A stretch of DNA of 64,000 bases, taken from NCBI RefSeq assembly GCF_021165935.1, contig NZ_CP088953.1:3760501-3824500 (forward strand). The letters are read 5' to 3'. The position numbers and the translations under genes are program-made. Below are positions 1-8,452 of the stretch, piece after piece (position 1 is the stretch's first letter; the number at the start of each line of letters is the position of its first letter). Below the pieces are notes generated by a model, which was not told the DNA's origin, made no database searches, and saw nothing but the letters and a program-made list of their open reading frames with translations. This DNA is from Microbulbifer elongatus. Lineage in GTDB: Bacteria > Pseudomonadota > Gammaproteobacteria > Pseudomonadales > Cellvibrionaceae.

Positions 1-465
1 TCCGTCGAGCTGCACGAGTTTTATGAGAAAGGCGACCCCATGCGCGGCTGGTGGATGGTGGTGCATTTCTCTCTAGGCTTTTCAGTACTCTTCCTGGGCC
101 TGTTCCGCCTCTACTGGCGCGCCACCCATGGGCGCCCGACTCTCTATGGCAGTGGGCTGCAGAAACCCGTATCGCTACTTGTACAAAGCCTGATGTACAT
201 CATCATGATCGGCATGCCCCTGTCCGGACTGATGATGCGTCAGTTCGCCGGCCGCGATACACCGCTGTTCTGGCTGTTTGATCTGCCGTCGTTTGTGGAG
301 AAAAACATCGATCTGGCAAAGCAGCTGGCATTTATCCACAAGGAGTTTTTGTGGAACGCGCTGCTGGTATTACTGGTACTGCATATTGGCGGGGCACTGT
401 GGCATCACTTTGGCACCAAGGACAATACCTTGCGGCAGATGTTGCCGTTTGGGAAAACGAAATAG
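1..465 (+). CDS. Cytochrome b561 family protein, 5' end outside window
   Basis: The reading frame is open from base 1, so the first visible ATG at 40 is internal; 154 residues are visible. The family consists of four-helix inner-membrane di-heme b proteins that move electrons between quinones and periplasmic or cytoplasmic partners. I see hydrophobic helices with histidines in family-typical places: H in MVVHFSLGFS, the FIHKEF histidine, and the VLHIGGALWHHF pair near the C-terminus that ligate heme in CybB-like proteins. The RLYWR segment after the first visible helix is also typical. The end is intact (stop at 463-465) and is followed by a strong hairpin. The specific electron partner cannot be told. 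Confidence 0.85.
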   Translation, partial: SVELHEFYEKGDPMRGWWMVVHFSLGFSVLFLGLFRLYWRATHGRPTLYGSGLQKPVSLLVQSLMYIIMIGMPLSGLMMRQFAGRDTPLFWLFDLPSFVEKNIDLAKQLAFIHKEFLWNALLVLLVLHIGGALWHHFGTKDNTLRQMLPFGKTK

Positions 466-485
466 CAGGTATGAATTTCGGATAA

Positions 486-519
486 ACAAAAAGGGCACCG
501 CAAGCGGTGCCCTTTTTGT
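486..519. terminator. Bidirectional rho-independent terminator
   Basis: A near-perfect palindrome has the GC-rich stem GGGCACCGC/GCGGTGCCC with a two-base AA loop, flanked by A5 on the left and T5 on the right. It can therefore end transcription from the b561 gene on the plus strand and from deaD on the minus strand. Confidence 0.85.
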
Positions 520-523
520 TTGG

Positions 524-769
524 CTGGATACCGGCCTTCGCCGGTATGACGGAAGCCTGCGCCATGACGGGAGCGCGTCATCCCGGACTTGACCCGGGAT
601 CCAGATGACTCGAAGTGCGGAGCTTCGCTTCCCTGGATACCGGCATTCGCCGGCATGACGGGAGCCTGCGGCATGACGGGAGCGTGTCATCCCGGACTTG
701 ATCCGGGATCCAGATGATTCGAAGTGCGGAGCTTCGCTTCCCTGGATACCGGCATTCGCCGGCATGACG
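524..769. repeat. 109-bp tandem repeat of VIPAKAGIQ-type intergenic element (2.3 copies)
   Basis: Two consecutive 109-bp units (524-632 and 633-741) plus a third partial copy (742-769) differ at only a few bases. Each unit contains two inverted-repeat modules, CTGGATACCGG...CCGG-ATGACG and TCATCCCGGACTTGA-CCGGGATCCAGATGA. One frame of the minus strand reads PANAGIQ / PAKAGIQ, the usual signature of this widespread proteobacterial intergenic family. It sits between the shared terminator and the 3' end of deaD. I see no gene in 466-777. Confidence 0.85.
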
Positions 770-777
770 CTTGAGGC

Positions 778-2538
778 TTAATCCCGCGGTTTTTTCGGCT
801 TGCGTTTCTTGGCCTCGAACGGCGGCTTGCCGCCCTTACCGCTACCGCCCTGCTCCGCAAACTTGGAGATATTCATGGGGCGGCCGTTTACGCGTACTTT
901 TTTCAGGTGCTGGAAGATCTCTTTGGGCATGCCTTCCGGCAGATCCACGGTGGTGTAGTCCGGGTAGATCTCGATGCGCCCGATGTAGGAGCTGTCCAGG
1001 TCCACTTCGTTGGCGATGGCACCCACAACACTGCCGGGGCGCACACCGTGTTCGCGACCGACTTCGATGCGGAAGCGCTCTTTGCCTTCGTCCGGCGGGC
1101 CAACGTGCTTTTCTTTGTCGAAAGACTTTCGCTCGCGCTTGTTGCGCTTGCGATCGTCGCGGTCGCCACGGCGGTCATCGCGATCATTAAAGTCGCGCTG
1201 TTTGGGTTCGCGCTCGTCCAGCAGCAACGGCTGGTCGCCCTGTGCCATAGCCGCGAGGGCTGCGGCCACGTTCAGCGGATCGACTTCGTTATCGGCAAGA
1301 AACTGTTCCACCAGATCGCGGAACGGGGCCAGATCGCTGTCGCCTTCCAGGGTATCGCTGATACGCTGACGGAATTTTTCCATGCGCGACGCGTTCACCG
1401 CCTTGGCGGTAGGCAGCTCCAGACGTTCAATCGGCTTTTTGGTGGCCTTTTCAATCACGCGCAGCATACGGCGCTCGCGGGGGGCCACAAACAGGATGGC
1501 ATCGCCCTCGCGCCCGGCACGACCGGTACGGCCGATGCGGTGAATATAGGCTTCGGTATCGTAGGGAATATCGTAATTGATCACGTGACTGATGCGTTTT
1601 ACATCGAGGCCACGGGCGGCAACGTCGGTGGCGACCACGATATCGAGGCGACCTTTTTTCAGCTTGTCGATCACCTGCTCACGCAGATTCTGCGCCATAT
1701 CCCCGTTCAGGGCGGCACTGGCAAAACCACGGGCGGCGAGCTTGTCGGCGATCTCTACGGTGGCGTTCTTGGTACGCACAAAAATAATGGTGCCATCCAC
1801 CGGCTCGGCTTCCAGAATCCGGGTCAGCGCATCCATCTTGTGCAGTCCACCTACCGGCCAGTAGCGCTGGCGGATGGTATCGGCGGTCTCGGTTTTCACC
1901 TTGATTTTCACGTCCACCGGGTTGTCCAGGTGGTCACGGGCGATCTTGGCGATCTCCCGGGGCATGGTGGCGGAGAACAGCGCAATCTGGCGCTCGTCCG
2001 GAATCTGCTCCAGTACCCATTCCACATCGTCGATAAAGCCCATGCGCAGCATTTCGTCGGCTTCGTCAAGTACCAGGGTCTTCAGGTCGGACAGGTCCAG
2101 GGTGCCCTTACGCATATGGTCCATCACCCGGCCGGGGGTGCCCACAACCAGTTGCACGCCGCGCTTCAGCTGCTGGATCTGGCCGCGGTAGTCCGCACCG
2201 CCGTATATCGGAGCGACGTGGAACCCCTTCAGATTGGCCGCATAGGATTGGCAGGCTTCTGCCACCTGGATGGCCAGCTCGCGGGTTGGCGCCAGCACCA
2301 GTGCCTGGGGACGCTTTTTCTTCAGGTCGAGGCTCGCCAGTAACGGGAGCGCAAAGGCCGCTGTTTTGCCCGTTCCTGTCTGTGCCTGGCCCAGCACGTC
2401 GCGGCCTTCCAGCAGTGACGGAATAGTCTGCGCCTGGATGGGGGACGGGGTTTCGTAGCCAAGTTTGGTGACAGCGTCGAGAATTTCAGCGGGCAGGCCC
2501 AACTGGTCAAAACCAGTGGCCGTAGGGGTATCGGTCAT
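778..2538 (-). CDS. deaD: DEAD-box ATP-dependent RNA helicase DeaD/CsdA
   Basis: This 586-residue protein unwinds structured RNA in ribosome assembly, cold adaptation and mRNA decay. In order I see the Q motif (GFDQLGLP...PSPIQAQ), motif I AQTGTGKT, Ia PTRELAIQ, Ib TPGR, II DEAD, III SAT, V ATDVAARGLD and VI HRIGRTGRAGR. A basic, R/D-rich linker (RDFNDRDDRRGDRDDRKRNKRERK) follows, then a DbpA-type RRM (RIEVGREHGVRPGSVVGAIANE...) and a basic KKRKPKKPRD tail. Length is close to E. coli DeaD (629). I chose the ATG at 2538 (MTDTPTATGF); the frame stays open upstream to 2592 but that part carries no conserved sequence and neither start has a strong SD. It ends next to the repeat block. The 291-bp gap to kpsS holds no gene I can support. 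Confidence 0.96.
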   Translation of the reverse strand: MTDTPTATGFDQLGLPAEILDAVTKLGYETPSPIQAQTIPSLLEGRDVLGQAQTGTGKTAAFALPLLASLDLKKKRPQALVLAPTRELAIQVAEACQSYAANLKGFHVAPIYGGADYRGQIQQLKRGVQLVVGTPGRVMDHMRKGTLDLSDLKTLVLDEADEMLRMGFIDDVEWVLEQIPDERQIALFSATMPREIAKIARDHLDNPVDVKIKVKTETADTIRQRYWPVGGLHKMDALTRILEAEPVDGTIIFVRTKNATVEIADKLAARGFASAALNGDMAQNLREQVIDKLKKGRLDIVVATDVAARGLDVKRISHVINYDIPYDTEAYIHRIGRTGRAGREGDAILFVAPRERRMLRVIEKATKKPIERLELPTAKAVNASRMEKFRQRISDTLEGDSDLAPFRDLVEQFLADNEVDPLNVAAALAAMAQGDQPLLLDEREPKQRDFNDRDDRRGDRDDRKRNKRERKSFDKEKHVGPPDEGKERFRIEVGREHGVRPGSVVGAIANEVDLDSSYIGRIEIYPDYTTVDLPEGMPKEIFQHLKKVRVNGRPMNISKFAEQGGSGKGGKPPFEAKKRKPKKPRD

Positions 2539-2829
2539 ATTGGAGTTCACTTGAATGTACATAAGGCCGGGCCGGGCCACAGGACCCGTCAAGGGTAACC
2601 ATAGCGCACGGCGGAGGATTGCTGGGCAAGGCGAAGAAGCCCATTAATAGCACCGGCTATTTCAAGCTTTTTCAACTCTGAGACAGGGGCCTGTGGCGAG
2701 GAGGTCTGTTACCCAATACATCTTTTGTCCCGCTGGTGGCCACATCAGGGCTGGGGGGACAAAAGGCTGCGCAGTCTACCAGTTTGACAGCAGACTGCCA
2801 GTTTATTTTTTGACCGGGTAAGCCTAAGG

Positions 2830-4080
2830 TCACGCCGCCGCGTATTCTTTCTCGCCGGCAACTTCAGCGGCATCACTTTCGATATCAGCCACCAGAGAGG
2901 GAGACATACGCACCCAGGCGAGTGCGACCGCGTGGTCCAGGTTCCTGAAAAAGCTACCATCCAGCTGGGTCTGCTCATACAAATAGGTGCGAAACACCTC
3001 AAACAATTCACGGTCCACGGGCTGGGCGCACCGCCAGAAGCCATCAAGCCCACCTTGATGCGTCAATCCGCGCTGGTCGTACAGAGCGCGGCCGAGGGTG
3101 ATGGTTGGCACGCCGTGCAACAGTGCCGATATACCGACCGTACTGTTTATGGTGATAAGCCCCTTGGCGTGATCCAGCAGGGTGGGGAGATGCAGGTCAT
3201 GGCAGTACACAATCCGCCCGGAAACTCCGTGGGCGCGAGCCAGCCGCTCAATCAAGCCGCCATAGTGACAAAACCCCCGATCCATCGGGTGGTGCTTGAT
3301 CACCAATAGTTCATTCTGGGCAGCGCCTTCAGCAAACGAACGGACGACTTCGCCAATAGAATCCTCTATGCCCGAATAATTCGAGTGCTCCCGGATCTGG
3401 AAATCATCCTGGGTCTGCAGCGCGTACAGATAAAACTCACCGCTATGACGCCCCGTCAACGCGCGCAGATACTTGCGCTGAGTGAGCTTGTACACACCTT
3501 TCCGGTACCCGCTTTTTAGCCAGCAGATACCCTCTTGAAGCCAGTTACGCGGGCGGTGGTGACGGTAATGGGGAAATTCTCGCTGGGCGATTCTGGCTGA
3601 AATGTAATAGGCGACCGCGAAATAGGCGCGCTGCCAGAAGGTGCGGCCAATATGCACATTGGTGCTACGGTTGTGGGGTTGGTAACGTCGAACGGTTTCT
3701 GGGGCCCAGTCCGTGGGAGAAAAGCCGTTGACACCGCCCTGTTCCAGGGTCACAAAATCCGGACGCAGGTATCCTTCCTCAAATACCCAGAAAGCCACCC
3801 CCAGCTGATCACAGACTGAGCGGGCGTCACGGTGGTATTCGCGGCAATCACCGTAGACCACCACGGAGCGAATATCATTCTGGCGCAGGTAGCCTGCAAA
3901 ATACTCCGGCCAACTGGCGCGGCCACCGGTGTAGTCCACCTGGTGATCCGCCCAGGCAAAGAACCGATCTCCGCCGTTAAAATTGATCTTGTGCGTGGCA
4001 ATACCACACGCAGAGAAATAACGGGCGCACCGCGCAAAAAATGGACCGTGCGGCCCCTGCAAGAATACGATCCCTGTCAT
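2830..4080 (-). CDS. kpsS: Capsule polysaccharide synthesis protein KpsS (beta-Kdo transferase)
   Basis: In group 2-type capsules KpsS adds the first beta-Kdo to phosphatidylglycerol and KpsC extends it, building the lipid anchor on which the capsule is exported. The 416-residue protein begins IVFLQGPHGPFFARCARYF and carries family-typical VVYGDCREYHRDAR, FWVFEEGYLRPDFVTLE and NSTVGISALLHGVPTITLGRALYD (compare KpsS/LipB, about 390 residues). The start is the ATG at 4080, preceded by a G-rich GGGGGTGGG stretch; a TTG at 4092 is possible. It is the last gene of the minus-strand capsule locus and is separated from kpsC by a dioxygenase gene, unlike the adjacent kpsC-kpsS pair of E. coli. Confidence 0.9.
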   Translation of the reverse strand: MTGIVFLQGPHGPFFARCARYFSACGIATHKINFNGGDRFFAWADHQVDYTGGRASWPEYFAGYLRQNDIRSVVVYGDCREYHRDARSVCDQLGVAFWVFEEGYLRPDFVTLEQGGVNGFSPTDWAPETVRRYQPHNRSTNVHIGRTFWQRAYFAVAYYISARIAQREFPHYRHHRPRNWLQEGICWLKSGYRKGVYKLTQRKYLRALTGRHSGEFYLYALQTQDDFQIREHSNYSGIEDSIGEVVRSFAEGAAQNELLVIKHHPMDRGFCHYGGLIERLARAHGVSGRIVYCHDLHLPTLLDHAKGLITINSTVGISALLHGVPTITLGRALYDQRGLTHQGGLDGFWRCAQPVDRELFEVFRTYLYEQTQLDGSFFRNLDHAVALAWVRMSPSLVADIESDAAEVAGEKEYAAA

Positions 4081-4253
4081 TCCCACCCCCAATCCACCCC
4101 AATGTACTTATCAGTACTTAGCGGGGCGCAAAAAATACCGCTGGATATTAATTGGCCGATGAAAATCGAATATTCTTATTCACAGCACAATTAAGGTGCG
4201 AAACTATATCGCACAGAGTGAAACATGTCTCGCTTCAAAATGGCTCGTTAGAG

Positions 4254-5285
4254 CTATCGGGAAAATCGCCCGCTATAGCTTCGCTGCTCTCCACTCGCGA
4301 GTCGTGCACTATCCAGTTTTTGCAGCACCCTGGACCAGCCCCACTCAAACGCGCGCGCCGTCGATTTCGGCCACAACGTGAACAATGGGTTGAACGGATT
4401 GTCCCGTGCCTGCATCCATACGGTCATGCGATGCGAGCGTTCGGCCGCCTCACCCCGGCGGTGGAAGCCGTATACATTGGCCACCACCAGCGTATTTGCC
4501 GGCACATGAAAGGTTTTCGGCTGTAAACCCATTTTCTGAAGGTCTGTGGTACTTACCCGAAAGGACCCGTCCCAGTAGCGCGCAGGATCCCGTGCGGCCC
4601 CCTGCTTGCTGGCTTCCAGACTCTGGCGATACTCCCATCGCAGGCGTCGCCAGCTCAAGCGGTGGGAACCGGGAACATAGACGAAGGGGCCATTCCGGCG
4701 ATCGGTATCGTCAACATACAGCCACCCCTTTACACAGGGATGAAATGTATCCGCGTGCATATCCCGTTGCGGATCGGGCCTCGGTACTACATTGGCCTGA
4801 TTACACAGGTTCTCAATGTAATATAACGGCCTTCGGTTTTTGGACGAGCAGTAGCGCATCAGGCGATCAAGTGCTGGATTTTCAACCAGCGCCCGCATTT
4901 CAGGCATCTTCGCACGCTCAGCGCCGGTAATAAACAGCCGCTGAGTCAGTGTCGTACCCTCCACAAACTCGCGTACGGCGCCCTCGTATTCGTGCAATTC
5001 CTGCGCCAGGCGCTGGAAATCCGCGGCAGGCAGGAAGTCGCGTTTCAGAATAAACCCGTACTTGCGGAATTGGCGGCGGTCCGCCGCCGATACCAGCGGG
5101 GACAGTAAAAAAAGACGAAAACGGAACAGCAGATGCGCCATCACGACACGCCCCACATGCAACCCGCACCGATTCAGCCAGTAGCTGCCAATAATCGGGT
5201 TGTGCTTGAAGCTCTTGCCCCAGGACACCAACTCCAGCAACCACTTGGGTAACAGAACAAGCTTTTTAACAGATTTCGAACCCAC
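4254..5285 (-). CDS. Phytanoyl-CoA dioxygenase (PhyH) family 2-oxoglutarate/Fe(II) oxygenase
   Basis: This 343-residue protein has the facial-triad signature of the family: H-x-D in DMHADTFHP, a late histidine in VYGFHRRGEA and an arginine (SHRM) placed to bind 2-oxoglutarate. NGPFVYVPGSHRLSW is the typical PhyH core. It should hydroxylate a small molecule, lipid or sugar using O2 and 2-oxoglutarate in the cytosol; the substrate is unknown. I chose the GTG at 5285 because GGAGG lies just upstream and because the longer frame (to 5498) would overlap kpsC. About 70 bases separate it from kpsC and about 170 from kpsS, so it is probably co-transcribed; a role in modifying the capsule or its lipid anchor is inference. 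Confidence 0.8.
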   Translation of the reverse strand: MGSKSVKKLVLLPKWLLELVSWGKSFKHNPIIGSYWLNRCGLHVGRVVMAHLLFRFRLFLLSPLVSAADRRQFRKYGFILKRDFLPAADFQRLAQELHEYEGAVREFVEGTTLTQRLFITGAERAKMPEMRALVENPALDRLMRYCSSKNRRPLYYIENLCNQANVVPRPDPQRDMHADTFHPCVKGWLYVDDTDRRNGPFVYVPGSHRLSWRRLRWEYRQSLEASKQGAARDPARYWDGSFRVSTTDLQKMGLQPKTFHVPANTLVVANVYGFHRRGEAAERSHRMTVWMQARDNPFNPLFTLWPKSTARAFEWGWSRVLQKLDSARLASGEQRSYSGRFSR

Positions 5286-5358
5286 GAGCCCTCCAATCCC
5301 CCGACACCGCTGCTTCCCGGTACACAACCGCCTCGGCCCATTCAGTGTTATTAAAATC

Positions 5359-7428
5359 TCATCGTTTAAAGAAGCGATTGCGCACCAACCGGTAGAGTCC
5401 GCGCTCCCAGCCACGCGGGTTTGATCTGGCGCGCTGCGCCTCCAGAATCTGCACAGCCGTTTCTGTATCCACAATATCGCCGCTTTTTGGGTCCACATAA
5501 GTGGGATACAGAATCAGGGTGGCCGCTACCAGTTCATCGAGGGTACGCCTGCGACCTCGCGCCTTCATGCAACGGCGCACGGCCGCAAGCTCCAGTAGGC
5601 CATCGGGTGCGGCATTGGCTCCATTGCCCAACAAGCGGTCCTCGGTCAGCCCCCAACCGGCATAAAACGGCAACCCGTAAGTGACCACTTTTACTCCCCG
5701 AAGCAACGCCTCAAATCCGCTCAGAGAACACAGCGTATGCACCTCGTCCACCTGTTCAAGGATTGCCGGCATGGGCACATCGGTCAGCAGCTGGTCGTAC
5801 AGCTCGCCAGAATCTGCAGCCAGTTCCCCTACCCGGCCGCCGGCCAGCACATCCGGGTGCGGTTTATACAGAACATAGGCCTGGGGATTTGAACGACGCA
5901 CCTGCGTCAATAATTGGCGATTACTCTTTAACCAGGGCGAGCCCTTTGCGATCGACGCATCGCTCTCCACCTGCCCGGGCACGAGAATAATGGTGCGATT
6001 TTCTGGCAGCACCAGTTTCGCCTCCTGGCCGGACAGGTTGTATTTGCTTAACTGCCGGCAAACCAATCGCTCGCGCAATGCCGCAGCACGCGTGCGCAGT
6101 TCCGAACTGATTTCCGAATTACGCAGAATCGACTCCAGGTCAGACGGTCGCGACGCATCGTAATAAATGCCCTGGCTATCCAACACCAGCGAGAGCGGCC
6201 GCACCAGGTCAGAGCCCAACCCCACAGAGCGTAAAAAACCATCCTCCAATTGCCATAAGGGCAACCTGAATTTTGCACACACCTCTCTCTGGGCATTGCG
6301 TAACCCACTGGCCCAAACCACCGCCCGGGTACCGGGTTCCTGGTCGGGAACAGAATTCGCATCGCCACCAACAAAACGCATCTGCCCCGGGCGGCCAAGA
6401 AAATCCGGCACGAACTTTCGCTTCCAGGGCGAAAAACCGAGCCCGAGCCAGGGGCCGGCCAACAGGCGATGTCGGCGCACCTGTTCCGCCAGCAGACGGA
6501 TCGTGTCTTCCAGGGAACAGCGTTTGCCCGTATACGGGTTGATATACCGGCAATAGCGCAGGTAGGCCGCGGCAAACACCTGCTCCAGAGACCGCGCCTG
6601 ACCACGTCGCGGGCATTTCTGTGCGTCTTCGGTAAGCCCCCAACCGGCAAAAAATGGCAGACCGAAACAGCGCACCGGTTTGCCGGCCAGCAATGCCTCG
6701 AAACCAAACTGGCTGGTTACCACGTAGACCCGGTCTACCGCATCCAGTAACGCCCAGGGATTGATATCCTGCGACCACACCCGGCAATTGTGGGTGCGTG
6801 CCGCATCCAGCAGGTATCCACGTTTATGGCCGGCAATCACGTCCGGGTGTACCTTCACCACCACCTCGGCGTTTGGGTTTTCCGCGATCGCCGTCTCAAG
6901 CATACGGGTGAACGTCGACGAATCCGCAGCGCCGCAGGTGACCGCCGCATCGCCAAAGGTCTGGTCAATCACCAGCACCCGCGGCCGGTCATCGGGCCAG
7001 GTGACGGGTGTATCCGGTGCACCGTTGTATTTTGACAGACGGTGTTCCCGTAGCAGGTCGATCCCGGCACGGGCGCGGCTCAGCTCCGATTCGGAAAACG
7101 CCGCCGCGAGGATCAGATTCTCCAGGTCACTGGGGCCGCTCGCGTCGTAATAAATTCCCGTGTGATCCACGATCAGGCTGTGCAGGGGGGCGCCCCCGAC
7201 CCCCAGCCCGAAAGAACGCAGAAAACCATCTTCAAGCCGGATAAATGGCAGCCCGGACCGCGCGGCAATTTTGCGCGCGCGCGCCGCCGTGGGTTTGTGT
7301 CCCCAACCGGCGATATGGGTGGTGCCCTGGCTGGGCCGCAGGGCAAACCAGTAGCTGGACGCGTCCAGCAGGGTATCCAGATACGGGATGCGCTTGAGAC
7401 CGCGGGAGCAAAAACCGACTAGAGACAC
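5359..7428 (-). CDS. kpsC: Capsule polysaccharide synthesis protein KpsC (dual beta-Kdo transferase)
   Basis: KpsC builds the poly-beta-Kdo linker of ABC-transporter-dependent capsules with two glycosyltransferase modules. The 689-residue protein (E. coli KpsC about 675) shows the internal duplication clearly: RLEDGFLRSFGLG...IYYDASGPSDLE near residue 80 and QLEDGFLRSVGLG...IYYDASRPSDLE near residue 395. Each module also has KVHPDV or KPHPDV followed by a G-FEALL-G-KPV/KVVTYGLPFYAGWGLTED block. The start is a GTG at 7428 that overlaps the end of the upstream glycosyltransferase by 10 bases, so translation is probably coupled. The downstream neighbour is the PhyH dioxygenase. Confidence 0.95.
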   Translation of the reverse strand: MSLVGFCSRGLKRIPYLDTLLDASSYWFALRPSQGTTHIAGWGHKPTAARARKIAARSGLPFIRLEDGFLRSFGLGVGGAPLHSLIVDHTGIYYDASGPSDLENLILAAAFSESELSRARAGIDLLREHRLSKYNGAPDTPVTWPDDRPRVLVIDQTFGDAAVTCGAADSSTFTRMLETAIAENPNAEVVVKVHPDVIAGHKRGYLLDAARTHNCRVWSQDINPWALLDAVDRVYVVTSQFGFEALLAGKPVRCFGLPFFAGWGLTEDAQKCPRRGQARSLEQVFAAAYLRYCRYINPYTGKRCSLEDTIRLLAEQVRRHRLLAGPWLGLGFSPWKRKFVPDFLGRPGQMRFVGGDANSVPDQEPGTRAVVWASGLRNAQREVCAKFRLPLWQLEDGFLRSVGLGSDLVRPLSLVLDSQGIYYDASRPSDLESILRNSEISSELRTRAAALRERLVCRQLSKYNLSGQEAKLVLPENRTIILVPGQVESDASIAKGSPWLKSNRQLLTQVRRSNPQAYVLYKPHPDVLAGGRVGELAADSGELYDQLLTDVPMPAILEQVDEVHTLCSLSGFEALLRGVKVVTYGLPFYAGWGLTEDRLLGNGANAAPDGLLELAAVRRCMKARGRRRTLDELVAATLILYPTYVDPKSGDIVDTETAVQILEAQRARSNPRGWERGLYRLVRNRFFKR

Positions 7429-8414
7429 GAGCGGGCCTCACTTAGCATCCGCGCGCGCGCACCCTTGTCGGCCGCCAGCCCCAAGATCCGTTCGATCCAG
7501 ACGTCCTGTTCCATCGGCAACAGCAAACCATTCTCGGCGTGGCGCACGATACCGCCATACACCGGCCCGGCGGCATACACACCCACACCACCCGCCAGGG
7601 TGATATCCAGAAACTTGGTGTGGGCACGGGCGCGATTAAATGGCAGGTCCAACAGCGGTGCCAATCCAATGGTACGCCCTGGGCGTAGCAGTAGGGACTG
7701 GTAAGCGTTCCATTTCATGGGATGCAGCACATGCACTCTCGGCAACCCCTGAAACAGCCGATTGACGCTCGCATTACCAATGACCTCAAACACCATCTGC
7801 CCGTTGGCCGACAGAAGCTGTTCAATGACAGGGCGCAACCACTTGAGATCCTCACCGTGGGACGCGGAGCCGTGATAAAACAGCGTTATGGGAGCCCCGT
7901 CCGACGGCGCAGCATCATTGCGCACCAATAAAGGCGCGAGCGATCCCGGCACTTGCGGTGGCAACAACTGCGGATGCCACTGTGCGTATCGCTGTTGCAG
8001 ATACGGTGTGGCCACTAACAGGTTAATTCCCATTGCACGCAACCAACGCTGGTGCCGCCAACTCAGGTGCAGCAGCTTCCATTGATAGCGCAGTGGCATA
8101 CGCGCAAACGAAGACCAGTTGAACAGATCATCGTCCACAAAGAAGTGCACACTCGCCGGCGTGTCAGGGTGCGCCGCAAGCAAGCGACGCCAGCCTTTGG
8201 ACATATAGCGAACGAAGACCAGGTGCCTGTCACGAAGCTGGTCCGCTTGCGGTACATCCGCCAAAGAACGGTATTCGACGGAATTACCCTGGGCCTCCAG
8301 GTAGGGGCGCAGAAAGTAGTCTGTTGAGGGGTTTGCCCCCTCCTCCACCACCACCCAGCGACCTTCCGGCAGTCGGGTATGCTGAATAGCCTGCGCGTTG
8401 TGATTGGCGTTCAA
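7419..8414 (-). CDS. GT-B-fold glycosyltransferase of the capsule locus
   Basis: This 331-residue protein has the layout of a GT-B (GT1/GT4-like) transferase: an N-terminal half ending in VATPYLQQRYAQWHPQ and a C-terminal half beginning ITLFYHGSASHGEDLKWLRPVIEQL. A late sugar-nucleotide region follows (IGLAPLLDLPFNRARAHTKFLDITLAGGVGVYA...NGLLLP). It should add a sugar to the capsule repeat or its linker; donor and acceptor cannot be read. The frame opens with a TTG at 8414 lacking a good SD; a GTG at 8354 preceded by GGAAGG is a realistic alternative. It overlaps kpsC by 10 bases. Confidence 0.8.
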   Translation of the reverse strand: MNANHNAQAIQHTRLPEGRWVVVEEGANPSTDYFLRPYLEAQGNSVEYRSLADVPQADQLRDRHLVFVRYMSKGWRRLLAAHPDTPASVHFFVDDDLFNWSSFARMPLRYQWKLLHLSWRHQRWLRAMGINLLVATPYLQQRYAQWHPQLLPPQVPGSLAPLLVRNDAAPSDGAPITLFYHGSASHGEDLKWLRPVIEQLLSANGQMVFEVIGNASVNRLFQGLPRVHVLHPMKWNAYQSLLLRPGRTIGLAPLLDLPFNRARAHTKFLDITLAGGVGVYAAGPVYGGIVRHAENGLLLPMEQDVWIERILGLAADKGARARMLSEARSCL

Positions 8415-8452
8415 AATGCTAAGTCTTCAAATCTGGCTCGAACAAGTGCCAA

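Noticed and set aside
907..2343. Long open frame on the plus strand across deaD
   Set aside because: Pure antisense of a fully convincing helicase gene; no recognisable domain and no SD.
2539..2829. Attachment-site copy of the tRNA-Ala 3' end at the far boundary of the capsule locus
   Set aside because: I looked for AGCTCCACCA or its complement between deaD and kpsS and did not see it; no integrase gene is present.
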